A stretch of 64,000 bases of DNA from Helicoverpa zea (lineage: Eukaryota; Arthropoda; Insecta; Lepidoptera; Noctuidae): contig NC_061479.1 of the NCBI RefSeq assembly GCF_022581195.2, positions 2,108,001 through 2,172,000 on the forward strand. The letters are read 5' to 3'. Made by a program: the position numbers and the translations under genes. Under the pieces are notes generated by a model, which was given only the letters and a program-made list of their open reading frames with translations, searched no databases and was not told the DNA's origin. The first letter of the stretch is position 1. Every line of letters starts with the position of its first letter. Below, piece by piece: positions 43,577 to 56,093 of this stretch.

Positions 43577-43793
43577 TAGTTATCGGCACGAATCTAGAGT
43601 CCTGACCATCATCTGCACAGAAGTGATTTATTAGCAAAGAACCAATCCCGAGTGACAGCTATGACGCGATGCGCTGCGGGCCGATCACCGCTTTAGCCCG
43701 CTCCCGCGCCTTACTTCATACCACAAAAGGGACCCAATAAATTACTTCTGCGCAGGTGAAGGTCAGCGCTCAAGATTCGTGCCGATGATTATA
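43577..43793 (-). mobile_element. 213-bp TIR MITE family M2, copy 1
   Basis: ttatcggcacgaat at the left and ttctgcgcaggtgaaggtca...attcgtgccgatgatt at the right. The central segment is the reverse complement of 57433-57645. Flanked by tatag on both sides, a possible target duplication. Confidence 0.8.
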
Positions 43794-44762
43794 GTCTGGC
43801 AGGAGGCCAGGTGAAAGAACTGTGTTCTCGTACATTAATATTTCTTATCAAATATCTTGGTCTTATTTTGCTTTTTAACTTAATAATAATGTAGTAATTA
43901 TAACTGTCCTTAATATATTGCTTGCAGGCTATTCTCATTTAATCTATCATTAATGTTTGATCAAATCTAGATGTTACCACTGTTATATGACATAATAATA
44001 ATAAAGTGGTAACTATAGTCATTCAAAAGATCGAGAACTTTTGAAAATATATAAATGTGTTTAGCTACTTGGCTAGGTACATGCTGAAGACAGGATCGTT
44101 CAAAAATATTGCATGTCTAGACTAGACATTTAAGTTTGGAAATAGCATGCTTTATTATTTATTATGTATAGACATGAAAGCAAGGGATGAGCTGCGTTAA
44201 ACGAGGTTCCACCCTCTGAAATCCAGTCATATGGAAAATGATTCAAAATTCTAGACTATGACTTATAAAATTGGTCCTATTTGTGTAAAAGGGATTACGG
44301 GATCGAGACTTGGCTACTGCCGTGCCCCCAGATCAAAATTATATTTTTTTATTCCTTTATTTATTTAATCCTTTACTTGGCTGGGTCACTACTGTGCCCC
44401 CAGTGCAAAATTGTATTTATTTAATCCTTTAAATAAGGCAACTAGGCCCATAAAAATACAAAAACACATTGTATATCATACATAACAACACTTATAAACT
44501 AATACATACAATTATCCATATTAATGTATACAATACTATATATCTATAATAAAACTTAAACATACTGTATTGCCTGCCTGGTCTTTAAGGATTTCTATAT
44601 CCTATTTTCAATAAATGAGTTGTCCTGAATAATTGAGGGCCACAATGGCTTTTCTCTCTAAGATGAGCCAGTTGCGCAGGATAAGTTTTTAAAAATAGTT
44701 TGCTTTATCCAGAATATTTATCTGTCTGTGTCTATATTGCTGCCTAAAGTCTCAGGGCCTAA
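43794..44762. other. Intergenic region with LINE tail fragments
   Basis: 44340-44520 contains two similar pieces (ttcctttatttatttaatcc / tttatttaatcctttaaata ... ggcaactaggcccataaaaa), LINE 3'-end remnants matching 36345. No gene seen. Confidence 0.5.
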
Positions 44763-44890
44763 ATTCACCAACTACATCAATGCCCGTTTTTCTTAAAACA
44801 ACGATTTTCTTCCAAAATTTAATATGAAAATCCATAGTAAAGAGTGGTTTTAAAAAAACTGATGTTTAAGCCTATTGTCGGTGAACTTGG
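44763..44890. repeat. Short hairpin MITE, family copy 3 (diverged)
   Basis: gtttttcttaaaacaacg faces tttaaaaaaactgatgttta, with the terminal gtcggtgaacttgg shared with the other two copies. Confidence 0.65.
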
Positions 44891-45566
44891 TCCAAAACAA
44901 TACGAAAATTGACAGTACAAATGTTTCTATACATAATAGGATTTATGACATGTATGTATAAATACAATTATACATATACATTCGTGCACCATTCAACCGT
45001 GTTAACTCTTAGTTCATGTATTCAAGATGCCGTGACATAGTCGGCTAGAGGAAATGTGTACAGACTGCGTAAAAATACTAATTTTTTTTTTTAGATAACT
45101 TTTAGATAAATGATAATATGCTTGTATGCGAATATGCACAGATAGTTTCTTGTAAGAATGTAGAAAAGACGGTCGTTTGTATGTTTTTCGTTTGGATGGC
45201 TTATTTAATAAGAATAAGAATTTCAAATGAAAAACTTTTTTCCCAATAAATTCAGTGGGGTAAACATTTTCCAGGATTAAATTGTCGAGTCAATTATTTT
45301 AATTCGCGGGATCAACTTTTCTAAAGTATTTCTTCTTATTTTTTTTTTATTAAAAAACTTTTGAATATCCCTTTATATATTCAGAAGTTTTCAGAAGTAA
45401 TTCTAACAATTACATTTTTGACTTACAAAAAAAGGAAACATTAGGATCTTGCCTCCCACAAGTTTTCCCGAACACATCAGCTAAATACAAAACAGCACCA
45501 CCAATTCACTCTTAAACAAGTCATTCATTAAACCAATTGAGTTAACCCACGTTACACAAACTCGCC

Positions 45567-45665
45567 GCTTAGCCATCTAACAAACACAACAGTTAAGCTA
45601 CACATCAGTTAGTTAACGTGGGCTTCAATAGTTCGCGTGTATCTATCTCGTTGAAGCCCGGTTAT
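45567..45665 (+). repeat. Dispersed ~100-bp repeat, three copies around the nested transposon
   Basis: atctaacaaacacaacagttaa ... ttcaatagttcgcgtgtatc tatctcgttgaagc recurs at 45971-46060 and 49098-49203. The third copy lies on the other side of the long-TIR element. Confidence 0.65.
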
Positions 45666-45724
45666 ATAATGTCGGGACACTTCACACACGGTCGGTTAGC
45701 CCCATGGTAAGTTATTAACTAACT

Positions 45725-45905
45725 TGTGTTATGGGTGCTAACACAACTTGTAAACTAAATATATCTACTTATACACATATTGTAACACCCAGACCACGGC
45801 CAACAAGCATGCTCATCACACAAATGTCGACCGAACCGGGAATCGAACCCGGGACCTCAGGTTCGGCAGTCCGGCATGCTGACCATTGCGTCGTCGAGGT
45901 CGTGT
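45725..45905 (-). repeat. Second SINE family, tRNA-derived
   Basis: On the minus strand: A-box-like tggtcagcatgccggactgc, then B box gggttcgattcccggttcgg, then cgtggtctgggtgttacaat. The promoter arrangement is that of a tRNA-type SINE, with a body different from the other family. Confidence 0.75.
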
Positions 45906-46865
45906 ATCGTCTAACCTATCCTAACCTAACCATGCTAAAACTCATCAAAGTGAAAAAAAGGTGGAAACTGACCGCTAACCCATCTGACAAATACAACAGT
46001 TAAACGTGGGCTTGCTTCAATAGTTCGCGCGTATCTATCTAGTTGGACCGCGTTATAATGATAGTATGCATATGTTACCGTAAGATTACAAACATCGTTA
46101 GATTACAATCTATCTCGAGAGATTGTAAACTGTCGAATTATTGTGAACCGTAACATCTGATTGCAATTTAACGCATTATTTTTCGCTATATTATAATCTA
46201 TCGATGAGAAATTGTCAAATTGTCAACTGTCCGAAAGCTCTCTCTGATTGGTCAGTCTTTTTGTAAGATCGACCAATCACGACCAGCCGTTCTGTTCCCA
46301 TGGAGTTCCCGTAGAGTTAGGAATGAAATAGAGGTGTCAGTTAAATAAAATAAATGCTCTTCAAAAATTCTTCAAGTATTAAATTTATATAAAAATAACT
46401 CTTATAAAAATACAGTTAGGTATTTTGTCTTCAAATACAAACTAATATTTAAAAATAAAATAAAAGGGGTGCTAATTAAACAGGCTTCTTTTTAATATCA
46501 TTATTCGCCCCCAAAAATGTATGTTGCCTTCTAAATTACTAAGTCAGCCACAATTAATAAAGCGTCGAGCATCTAAATAATACTATCTTAGCCACGAGTT
46601 ATCTTCCACTCTAAATACAACTCAGCATGATGGTTATTTTTTTGCATCTAAATTTGTAGCATGCATTCTAACAGTAAACTTCTTAAATACTATTAAATGA
46701 CATCATAAAAATATTTATTTACCTTCTAATTTTTTAACTCGTACCTACTGAGTTTTTTGTTTAAAATATAACACATCCCATATTAATTGACCCAGCATGG
46801 AAGTAAGCATGCAACATGCAGCAAGAATAACTTCTGTCACGGCTCCGGCGCTGCGGGGCTCCGGC

Positions 46866-48234
46866 GCACATACGTAGATTTGACCAATTTAGGCGGCCAA
46901 AAATATTTTACAATGTATTTCGTTTTTTCTATCTTTATTTTATCATTATTTTATTATTTATTTTATTTAAGCATTGTATTTTGATAATAAGCATGTTTTA
47001 TTGAAAAAAACCGTAATTTTTTTTTTTTTAATGTAGAGTATCATATATTTTCATTTTAAAAGTAGTTATGATATTTTTTATTATATCTATTTCAAAATAA
47101 TATGTAATGTAGTAAAAAAAAAATTAATATTTTTTTATTCCTCACTTTCTGCCTCTGATATATCAGACTCTGTGTTTGATTCAGCTGGTAGTAGCATATT
47201 TTATTGTTTCAGGGCAAAATAATCTTGTTTTGATGTTTTTTTTTTGTTGGTCACATTTCTTCAGTTTCGTATTTCTTTAGTTTTCCTTCGTTTAGTCCTC
47301 TCACTACAATCTTTAAGTGATTTAGATGGCCGCCCCGGTCGATTTCCAACACTTGTCGGGCGTTCAAATGTTCTGCTTAACCAATTCTCATTAGTTTTAA
47401 GGATTTTTTTTACAGTTTCAGTTTCTTACTTTCGTAGCTATTTTAAAATATGCAAATCTTTGTTTAAAACTGCTTATATCATCAGGTGTGTCACCCTAAT
47501 AGGTCAAAAGTTAGTTTCCTAGGTAATTTAGTTTTTCTTCCAAATTAGTCAGATCTTGCTATTGTATTTTATTGTAAATATAACGTTGGGTCACTATTTT
47601 TACGCCAGAGGTACTCAAAACAAAAAAAAAATGCACTTTGTGACATTTTAAAGAAAAAAGTATTTTATTTTTGTATGAGCTTCAAATCTTAAAAAGCCTG
47701 TAAGTCGGACATCCGCAGCTATCCGCAGCCAAAAAATATGTCGTAAGCTAGTTTAATATGTCAAATATCTAAAACTAAAAAAAATGTTACGCGGTCGAAC
47801 GCGATAATATAACAAAATTGTGTTTAAACAAGAAAATTACTAAAAAAATATTTTGCTTACACACCCTCTTTTAAAATTGAAATAATACTATAAAAAATTA
47901 AGTGATCACACTTAAAATATATTAAAATATAATAACTGTTACCTACACAACTCGAATCCATCATAAAAGTTGCTTAATATCAATTAGATAGCACAAAAAT
48001 AATTTTTCTTTAATACCGTCTACCGAGATCTCTAAAAACGTATAACGTAAAATTTGCACTAAGGTCAAGTTCCAACTCCTGGTGCAAGCGCATATCGCAT
48101 GTTTGGTAGGTAGATGTGGTAAATTCTTATTGCTGGGGTATTCCTCTTTCCATTTTACCCACAATTTGATGATAACCTTTATTTAAAAAAAAAAGACTTT
48201 TGGCCAGCTAAATTGCTCAAATCTACGTTAGTGC
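46866..48234. mobile_element. DNA transposon C (1369 bp), 3-bp target duplication GGC
   Basis: TIRs: gcacatacgtagatttgacc...ggcggccaaaa faces ttttggccagc...tcaaatctacgttagtgc, about 37 bp with few mismatches. GGC at 46863-46865 and 48235-48237 flanks it, and the intact repeat B at 33541-33856 has a single GGC, so the empty site is visible. Mostly AT-rich inside. Confidence 0.85.
47150..47460 (-). pseudogene. Decayed coding remnant in transposon C
   Basis: Minus-strand reading gives NWLSRTFERPTSVG, then RPGRPSKSLKDCSERTKRRK, a basic motif of the form G-R-P-x-K-x(4)-SERTKRRKT seen in uncharacterised arthropod transposon-associated proteins (my recollection). Stops and shifts interrupt the rest. 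Confidence 0.4.
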
Positions 48235-48897
48235 GGCGGTCCCATGCGAGCTTATCGTCGCAGATGGTTTTCACGCTCACCACCGCAGCTTCGGCTTACT
48301 GGCCGGCGAGCCGGCCAGCCTCAGCCGCGTCGGCAAGCGTTAAAACTACCTGCGCCTCAGCTCGCAGGCCGCCTCGCCCCTCCGCGCCTACGCGGTTTTG
48401 AATTGCACTCTAGGGGTAGGGCAGACAAGACTACGTGGAGTCGGTTTTGCAGCGATTCGTTTTCGTCACTAACTTCAATTTTTAATACAATTTTTAATTG
48501 TGTGTAATTTGAGTCTTAAAAATTAAGTACAATTTTTGATTTTATAAAAAATTAAACCGTCACTTATTTTTGCACGTCAAAGAGCTGTGACACCGGGAGT
48601 TGCAAAGAACATTGTCTTTTTTGACGTTCTACCAATCAGCGCGCAAGATGCATTCCGTTCTACGCCAGTTGACAATTTGACCGCTCTACATCGCTCTCGA
48701 TCTTACAAAAAGACTGACCAATCAGGGAGAGCTTTCGGACAGTTGACAATTTGACAATTTCTCATCGATAGATTATAATATAGCAAAAAATAATGCGTTA
48801 AATTGCAATCAGGTGTTACGGTTTACAATAATTCGACAGTTTACAATCTCTCGAGATAGATTGTAATCTAACGATGTTTGTAATCTTACGGTGACAC

Positions 48898-49075
48898 ATA
48901 ATATGTCCTCCTAGCCGATTATCGGCTACGGCGGCTGTTCTCATGTAAGGAGATCAGCCAACGGCGCAGGACATATTATAGTGCACGCACATTTGCTTGG
49001 ACACAGGTGCACTCACTATTCCTTCACTCTCATAGCCCGATGGGACGGTAATCTGACCGGAGAGAGATCAGGCGA
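48898..49075 (-). repeat. Dispersed repeat shared with 53216-53345
   Basis: acataatatgtcctcctagc, ggagatcagcc, ggacatattatagtgcacg and caggtgcactcactatt occur in reverse order and orientation at 53225-53340 (caataatatgtcctgcgcag etc.). Confidence 0.65.
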
Positions 49076-49261
49076 TTTCTTAATTATGTCATTCATAACG
49101 CTAACCCATATAACAAACATTACAGTTAAACTGCATATCAGTTAGTAATGTGGGCGTTCTTCAATAGTATCGCGTGTGTCTATCTCGTTGAAGTGCGGTT
49201 ATCATGAAAATCTACTGGTTTAAGGATATTTGGATTGTAGGAATAAGACAAATTGAATTGA

Positions 49262-49480
49262 AACCTAGCCGTTTTCCCGCAGTTTTGCCTGCGTCTCGTG
49301 GGAACTACTGCCCATGCGGGGATAAAATATAGCCTATGCTACTTGGGAAGAGTGTAGCTTTCGTACAGTAAAGGGATTTTAAATTTAAATCGGTCCAGTA
49401 GTTTTTGAGTTTTTCCATTACAAACAAACAAAAATACAAATTTTTCCTTTTTATAATATTAGTAGATATAGACTTTAAAA
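49262..49480 (+). repeat. Common moth repeat end ('gggataaaatatagcctatg')
   Basis: gttttcccgcagttttgcct, gggaactactgcccatgcgg and gggataaaatatagcctatg recur at 51654-51830 and in diverged form at 50880-50960 and 58560-58640. Confidence 0.7.
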
Positions 49481-49499
49481 AAAAAAAACTGCATTCTTA

Positions 49500-49710
49500 A
49501 ACACGGAGGGTACGATAATCCGTAGTTCCCGGCTGTCGTTATGGGTCGGGATTTCGGGAAGTCAGTAAGTCCGACAACCGGTCTTACCTAGGCATTGGGT
49601 TGCGGAGGTCAGATAGGCAGTCGCTCCTTGTAAAACACTGGTACTCAGCTGCATCCAGTTAGACTGGAAGCCGACCCCAACGTACTTGAGAAAAGGCTCG
49701 GCAGATAATG
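49500..49710 (+). repeat. SINE 3' half
   Basis: cggctgtcgttatgggtcgg, agtcagtaagtccgacaac, gcagtcgctccttgtaaaac and gactggaagccgaccccaac. Confidence 0.8.
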
Positions 49711-50045
49711 ATGATGAGTACTATAAAAATAAACGTAAATCTATGTATCTATTACGCAATTTTCACTAAATATCTTTTTACTCATATATTACGACATACA
49801 ACACATAAAATACTGTGCAAATATTAGCTTTATTCTGCTATCGCTATATACGATAATGACTTAGTTGTTACGACACTTTTCAGTCAGTTTGCAGACGTTC
49901 TGCGTTACAGTGATTTTTTCTGTCACAGTGAAGTTAGACTGTTGAGTTTTTAACTGCCTTTTGTGATAGTTAAAATTTAGCCTGTTTTATCAAAAGTGGT
50001 CTAACTATATACTTAAGGATGGTTTCAAGAGAGTTGTAAAAAAGG

Positions 50046-50610
50046 TTTTTAGGGTTCCGTAGCCAAAATGGCAAAAACGGAACCCTTATAGTTTCGTCAT
50101 GTCCGTCTGTCCGTCTGTCCGTCTGTCCGTCTGTCACAGCCGATTTACTCGGAAACTATAAGTACTACAGTGATGAAATTTGATGGGAATATGTGTTGTA
50201 TGAACCGCTACAAAAATATGACACTAAATAGTAAAAAAAAGAATTGGGGGTGGGGCCCCCCATACATGTAACTGAGGGATGAAATTTTTTTTTTCGATGT
50301 ACATACCCGTGTGGGGTATCAATGGAAAGGTTTTTTAAAATAATATAAAGTTTTCTAAAAAACATTTTTCTTAAAGTGAACGGTTTTTGAGATATCAGCT
50401 CTCAAAGTCGTAAAAAGTATGTCCCCCCCCCTCTATTTTTATAACTACGGGGTATAAAATTCTAAAAAAAATAGAGGTGATGCATGCTAATTAACTCTTT
50501 CAACGATTTTTGGTTTGATCAAAGTATCTCTTATAGTTTTTGAGATAGGTTGATTTAACTGTAATTTACGGAACCCTTCGTGCACGAGTCCGACTCGCAC
50601 TTGGCCGGTT
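50046..50610 (+). repeat. Widespread moth repeat 'agggttccgtagccaaaatg'
   Basis: Starts agggttccgtagccaaaatg and ends cgagtccgactcgcacttgg. A (tccgtctg)n microsatellite lies at 50101-50137. The ends resemble those of 7795-8015. No ORF. Confidence 0.8.
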
Positions 50611-53015
50611 TTTGTAATATGGAAAAGGTTTTTGTGTAAGGACTTTTAATATCAAAATTTTGTATTGTTAAAAGTATTTTGCAATATGTTTGGGATTTTT
50701 TTCGGTTTCTAGCTTTACATATATGATCATCTGTTTAGATAATTACTTATTGGTTTTGATCGTAAAGTTTTTCAATTTTTCATTTGTACTAATATTATGA
50801 ATGGAAATTTTTGCATTTGTACCTAAAAGCTCCGAAATTACTGCGCCAATTTGTAAAACTTTTTCACTGTTGGGAAGCTACACTATACCCGGGTGACATA
50901 GGCTATATTATATCCATGTAAGGGAATAAGTTCCCGGGTGAAACTGCGAAACATAGCGATATAGATTTGACATCGATCATTTAAGTTATTGTGAAACATT
51001 ACTCATGCTTATTCAAACATTGTAGGTATTTGTTCTAATGTTTATTTCGTATTGTGGGTGAACTCGTGCGTAGTATTTTGTCGATTTTGCTATCAAAAAC
51101 CACTAGTTTACCACAATCTGTTATTTAATAGTGTCGTACTTGTATCCGGCAGATAGAACTGGTTATGCTATCCTGATACGGGAAGTTTTGTCTAGGGGGG
51201 CGGGTAAAACCGCGGGGTATCGGCTAGTTAGATAGGTAATAGAAAGTTTTCTGTCAGAAGTTGTGAATTATCTATGAAATCTGCCAAAAAATCACTTTAC
51301 TTGTATTAGAGACCCCTAAAATATTTAAATTATTCTACTTTTCTGTGATTTTAGTACATAATCTGTGAAAAAACTACCTGTATAATTATCACGGTTCATA
51401 AGATTTCAGCTTAGTTAAGTGACAGACGGACAGATAAACGAACGAAGTCTCTATATTGGTAATAGGTTCCCGCCGTTCATCTCTTGTAGGTACTGCTGAA
51501 CCCTAAAAAAAGACAACTACAATTAAATTACTATTTTTGTAATACCATACATTTTGTTATTACACCATAGGTATAGGTACATGATACTTCTAAAACGCAA
51601 TCACTGAGTATTAAATTAGACTATGTTGCGTGTTAATTACATTTTAGTTAAAACTAGCCGTTTTCCCACGGATTTACCCGCGTCCCGTGGGAACTACTGC
51701 CCGTACCGGGATAAAATATAGCCTATGTTACTCGGGAAGAGCGTAGCTTTCCAATAGTGGAAGAATTTTTCAAATCGATTTAGTTGTTTCGGAGCCTGGA
51801 GTACAAACAAATTAGTTTTTTTGGATTAATAAGTATAAATATTAGGTATTTTTCAGTAACGCAATCAGTGGGTATTACATTTGACTATGTGTCGTGTTAA
51901 TTACATTTTAGCTAATATATCCCACGCCCCTTGCGTGTGAGTTAAGACAGGGTTGGGCAAATGGCCGTAGGATTAGTTTCGTGAAAAAATATTCAGTAGC
52001 TCTTTGCGTGAGGATTATTTCGGGTGTCTGTAATAACTATTATCACTACATATAAGTATATTTATTAAATACTTCTTACACATAATGTACAATGGCGGCC
52101 TTAACGCCTTTGGCGTTTTCTGCCAGTCTAGTTACGGATGGTCGAGAGAAAGCATTGATATAGTATTCAATAGAATCCTCCACCGCGTTTGTGCGTGTGT
52201 GATAAACTCGAAAACTATAAAAAGGATTTTTGTGTTGTTATATCGAGCGGTTCGCAAGGCATACATACATATTTCACGTAACCGTCTGTCCAAATACAAG
52301 TTCTATTAAAAAAATGGTTTTATAGTGAGGTTTTCTTTGTTTGTCAATGTGCCCTACAAAAGGAGAACTACAAACGGAGGCTGTGGGATTATTAGAAACA
52401 GTTTAGCGGGGCCCTGGTACACGAAGGACTTCAGAAGGAACATGGTTGGGATTTATTCAGTAAGCTTCTGACACTCCTTTATGTAAAGTTATTGGGCAGT
52501 ATCATAAAAAAAAAACTCTACCAGACGAAATACTCAGGAGAATCACAAAAGAAGATTTACACTAAATTGGAAGGTTTTAGAGAGTGTTACTTCTTCCAAA
52601 TGTCTGCCAAAACATCTTTAATGAAAGTAAACCCTCGGGATGTAGGTGAAAACAGTCTGAAAAGATCTCATGAGTACTGGAAATGACGAGATGTTGCCTG
52701 CATGTTTAAGCGTGTATCTAGTACCCACAGTTGATAATTACAAGAGTAATGTTGACGTCAACATGTTATATCATCTTGTGCTCACACGCTTATAGTAACG
52801 CGTACTTAGGTTTTAATAAAGGCTTCTGCATAATGGATGCTCTTGAGTTCAGGCGTATCTTCTTCTGCCTAGCCATTTTCTATGTTGGGTTGTCTTCTCC
52901 ATCCAGCTATCAGGCCTGTTCGATACTCCTTGGGTAAGACGGGTCGTCAAGCTTTCTGCCACCGTCTTCCGAACTTCCGATCTTTTTTCTTTATTGTAAA
53001 CTTGGGTAGTAAATT
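50611..53015. other. Intergenic region of repeat ends, no gene recognised
   Basis: Contains moth-repeat tails at 50880-50960, 51180-51230 and 51654-51830, and a diverged piece of the 20447 family at 52380-52480. Open frames at 52085-52309 and 52492-52937 show no recognisable domain. Confidence 0.45.
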
Positions 53016-53062
53016 AAGTAAATTCTAGTGGTATTCCACAAGAATACCACTAGAATTTACTT
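53016..53062. repeat. Perfect 21-bp hairpin
   Basis: Arms 53016-53036 and 53042-53062 are exact reverse complements around cacaa (left arm begins aagtaaattctagtggt). Not part of a longer TIR element that I can see. Confidence 0.8.
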
Positions 53063-53215
53063 TAAATTACTGGTTATATTTCGAAGTGACTGTCTCGTTG
53101 GTCAGTTCGACAGCTTCTAGCTTTGTGTGGGTTTTAAATTTTCACAAATCCATTCGGAATCTGGATGTTGGTGTTGATATTCCCTTGCATCGGATATGTC
53201 GTAAATGTCGGTCCT

Positions 53216-53345
53216 GCGCCACATCTCTCTTCCGTGAAGAAATAGTGAGTGCACCTGTGTCTGCGCAAATGCTTGTGCACTATAATATGTCCTGCGCAGC
53301 TGGCTGATCTCCTTAGAGAGAACAGCCGCTGTGGCCGTGGTCTAC
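53216..53345 (+). repeat. Dispersed repeat, second copy
   Basis: Inverted relative of 48898-49075 (see there). Confidence 0.6.
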
Positions 53346-53639
53346 GCCATTAGATTCAGCCACGTCTATCCAGGCCGTTGGATGAAAAACGACTAGGTAG
53401 ATGAATGATTAACAAAAGTTAACGTAAACTGAGATTAATTCTATTAGATCTATGAAGTCCTCCTTAGAAATATGGATATTTACAAAACATGAAACTCAAA
53501 TAATACTCTCGGTCCATACCTTACGCAATTATCCCGTCATACAGTAGATTTGTTTGTAAATAATCTAGGTATAGGCCGAAAATTTAGATCAAAATAACGT
53601 TCCTGGGGATCGGTAGTGTGTACGGTAACGGACGCGATT

Positions 53640-54056
53640 TTCCTGGTAAAACCACCTCGGTTTTTGGGAAGCCGGTTAAAACTATCCTTTTTACGCAGTT
53701 TTCTTTTTGTAAAGCATTTTCCTCGTTTTTCGGGAAGTCGGTTTAAAACTATCCTTTGCACGCAGTTTTTTTTTGGTAAAGCATTTTCCTCGTTTTTCAG
53801 GAAGTCGGTTAAAAACCATCCTTTTGGCATTGTTATTTTTACTTTTTTAGTTCCGTGTGTTTCTAATAGTTTAATTTGTGTGGTTGTTTTTTTCCGGTAA
53901 TTTTCGTAGTGACGTAATTTTGTGTAAGAATTTGTGAATGTGGCATTCAGTAGTTGAGTATTGGATTTAAATTCGTGTGTATTCGTGTGTATTTTTTCCC
54001 GGTAATTTTGGTAGTGACGTAATTTTGTGCAAGAATTTGTGAATGTGAAATTCAAT
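53640..54056 (-). repeat. Two short tandem-repeat blocks
   Basis: 53640-53825 holds three units of about 68 bp around ttttcctcgtttttcgggaa / aaaactatccttt. 53895-54056 holds two units of about 120 bp around ggtaattttcgtagtgacgt / aagaatttgtgaatgtg. The 172-codon minus-strand frame over them is produced by the repeats. Confidence 0.7.
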
Positions 54057-55069
54057 AGTGGTTTTTTTCTTCTATTCTATTATCTATTCTATAATACCCT
54101 CAACTTGAGATTGGATTTTGAACACGAATATTTATGGGGACTTATATTTAACAAGCTGATACCTAGTTACCGGATAAGTAGTTTTGCCCTTCCTCGAACT
54201 CTAGACAGTCTGTGTACCAAATATTAATTAAATCGGTTCAATAGTTTTGGCGTGAGAGACAGACAATACAATTTTATAATATTAGTAAAAGATTTTTAAA
54301 TCCTGACATCCAAAAAGTGCAATATTTTGCCTTTTTTTTGCATTGGCTAAAAATACAAACAGAAAATTCCTTATCGATAACAAACACAAGAATTTCAAAT
54401 TAAAATACCTGCTTTAAGTACGTGTGAGTTTATCATTTTATCGCTTAGATAAGGACAATCGCTTTACACTCCATTTTTGTTATGGATTTCTGTTCAATAC
54501 GGACGCGTTAGTCTTCAAAATATAGATTTTATTAACTCCTAGTGTTTGAAGATGAATCTGTATCGTGTCAGTGATTGTTTAGACGTTTTCAAGAACTGTG
54601 TGTGTAAATCAGTGGGTTGTGGGTTTACAGTTTGGAATAAAATTTATATCTATGTCAATTAGTGCCAAAGTTTTCATTATCAATTTAGTGTCCGTTCAGT
54701 GATATATGGTTATTATGATCCTTTTACTGGTTTAGTGGTATAAAGATCTTTTTTGAGGTGGGAAATCATCGAATGATAACGTGGGAGTGTCAGACTCTTA
54801 CTAAGGAAACTGTGTTTCTTCTGGAACCATTTTTTTGTATCAGGACTGTAGTCCGTCTTTCGAAGAAGCTCACAGACCCGGCAGGGTTTGGCCTTAAGGC
54901 ACTTCTCACTTCTTTATTTAAGGGTGTCTTAGAAGCGCAGTTTTTTGTGTGGTTCTACTGTGGTTTCACTCCCGTTCCGAGGAAACTACTTCCCGAACCG
55001 TATACCCTATGTCCTCCTTTAGCCTCTCAAGTCAAATTATCTATCTCTTCCTTCGGGATCCTCCATATA
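54057..55069. other. Intergenic region, no gene recognised
   Basis: AT-rich. A 117-codon frame at 54758-55111 runs into the adjacent MITE terminus and has no domain, so I do not call it a gene. Confidence 0.4.
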
Positions 55070-55465
55070 TCGGGTGTGTCGTTCATAATCACGTTAAATG
55101 AAATGCGTTAATATACTGGTTAATATATGTCGATTAATACCAAGAAAAAAGAAAAATATGTGAAAATAAAAAAATGCATTTTTCAAACAAAGTAAATAGA
55201 ATAAAAATGTGCGAAAATTAGAACACCATATAGAAGTCAGTCATTACAAACAGCTGACATTCTCCCTTGAAGACTGACAGCTCAAAACATTCGATACTCC
55301 TAACTTTATCTCTGCTTTACACATGATGTTGTAAATTATGAAAACGAAAAATGAGTCCTGTGGCTAAACCACTGAATGGATTATGTTATTTTTTTTACAA
55401 TTCGCTATAGAATATCATGAAGTACATGTGATAGAATTTAATGTGATTATGAACGACACACCCGA
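55070..55465 (+). mobile_element. TIR MITE family M1, complete copy
   Basis: Nearly identical to 30508-30913 with one ~9-bp internal deletion (gacagctcaaaacattcg). TA flanks at both ends. Confidence 0.85.
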
Positions 55466-56093
55466 TATATGGGTTATATCTACCTGCCAAACATATGAAT
55501 CGGTTCAGTAGTTTTAGCGTAAAAGAGCGACAGACAAACAGTTATTTTCGCATAATATGTATATTAGTTCTATGAAAAATACCCCTGTAGTGTTTAGTCA
55601 TTGCTTGTTCATGATCGTTAATTAATTTTAAGTGCCGTATTATGTTTCAAGTATCAAGATTGTTTATGAGGATTTAATCATCTGCATGTGTGATAATAAT
55701 ATCGCGTAAAATCGTTCTTGCTATGGTTAATAATATAGGCACGAGATGTCTTTGAATAGCTTCCTATTGTGGTCTAAAAAGAAAGGACTATTATACTCCT
55801 ATTGATCATTTCTTATGTGTTCTTCTAGAGCCTATGTTTAAGGAAGGATATCATGACGTAACCTCTCAGTGTCTTACTTAATGACTAAAATCAACCTATG
55901 TTTCTTCTGTAGCCCATTGTGTACCAGGGCCTGTAACTCTTCCGTGTAATCCCGTTATGGGTGTTTCTTGGTCTTCCCCTACAATACAATAATATGATCC
56001 ATAGAAGTCTCTGTTATTTTAATAGACCGTTTCATCACTGTCTCAATAACGACTAAATCAATTAACATTGAATTACAAACTAACTAATTATAC

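Larger units (their letters stand above)
46796..48463 (+). repeat. GC-rich repeat B, split by transposon C
   Basis: 46796-46865 (ctgtcacggctccggcgctg) and 48235-48463 (ggcggtcccatgcgagctta...tttgcagcgattcg) together match 33541-33856 reversed, with nothing missing at the join except one GGC. Confidence 0.8.
46077..48892. mobile_element. DNA transposon A with ~195-bp terminal inverted repeats
   Basis: Left arm 46077-46271 and right arm 48698-48892 are almost perfect reverse complements (accgtaagattacaaacatc...gtcagtctttttgtaagatcga). Interior holds GC-rich repeat B and, inside that, transposon C. No intact transposase for A itself. Confidence 0.85.

Noticed and set aside
45908..45932. Telomere-like CCTAA run (ctaacctatcctaacctaacc)
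   Set aside because: Only three or four imperfect units next to a SINE; too short to be a telomeric tract.
53537..54055. 172-codon minus-strand frame
   Set aside because: Made of two tandem-repeat blocks; the repeated protein segments simply follow the DNA repeats.
54541..54648. Short frame from ATG 54552 with a possible gtaaat donor
   Set aside because: Weak donor, no protein similarity that I recognise, and no partner exon.
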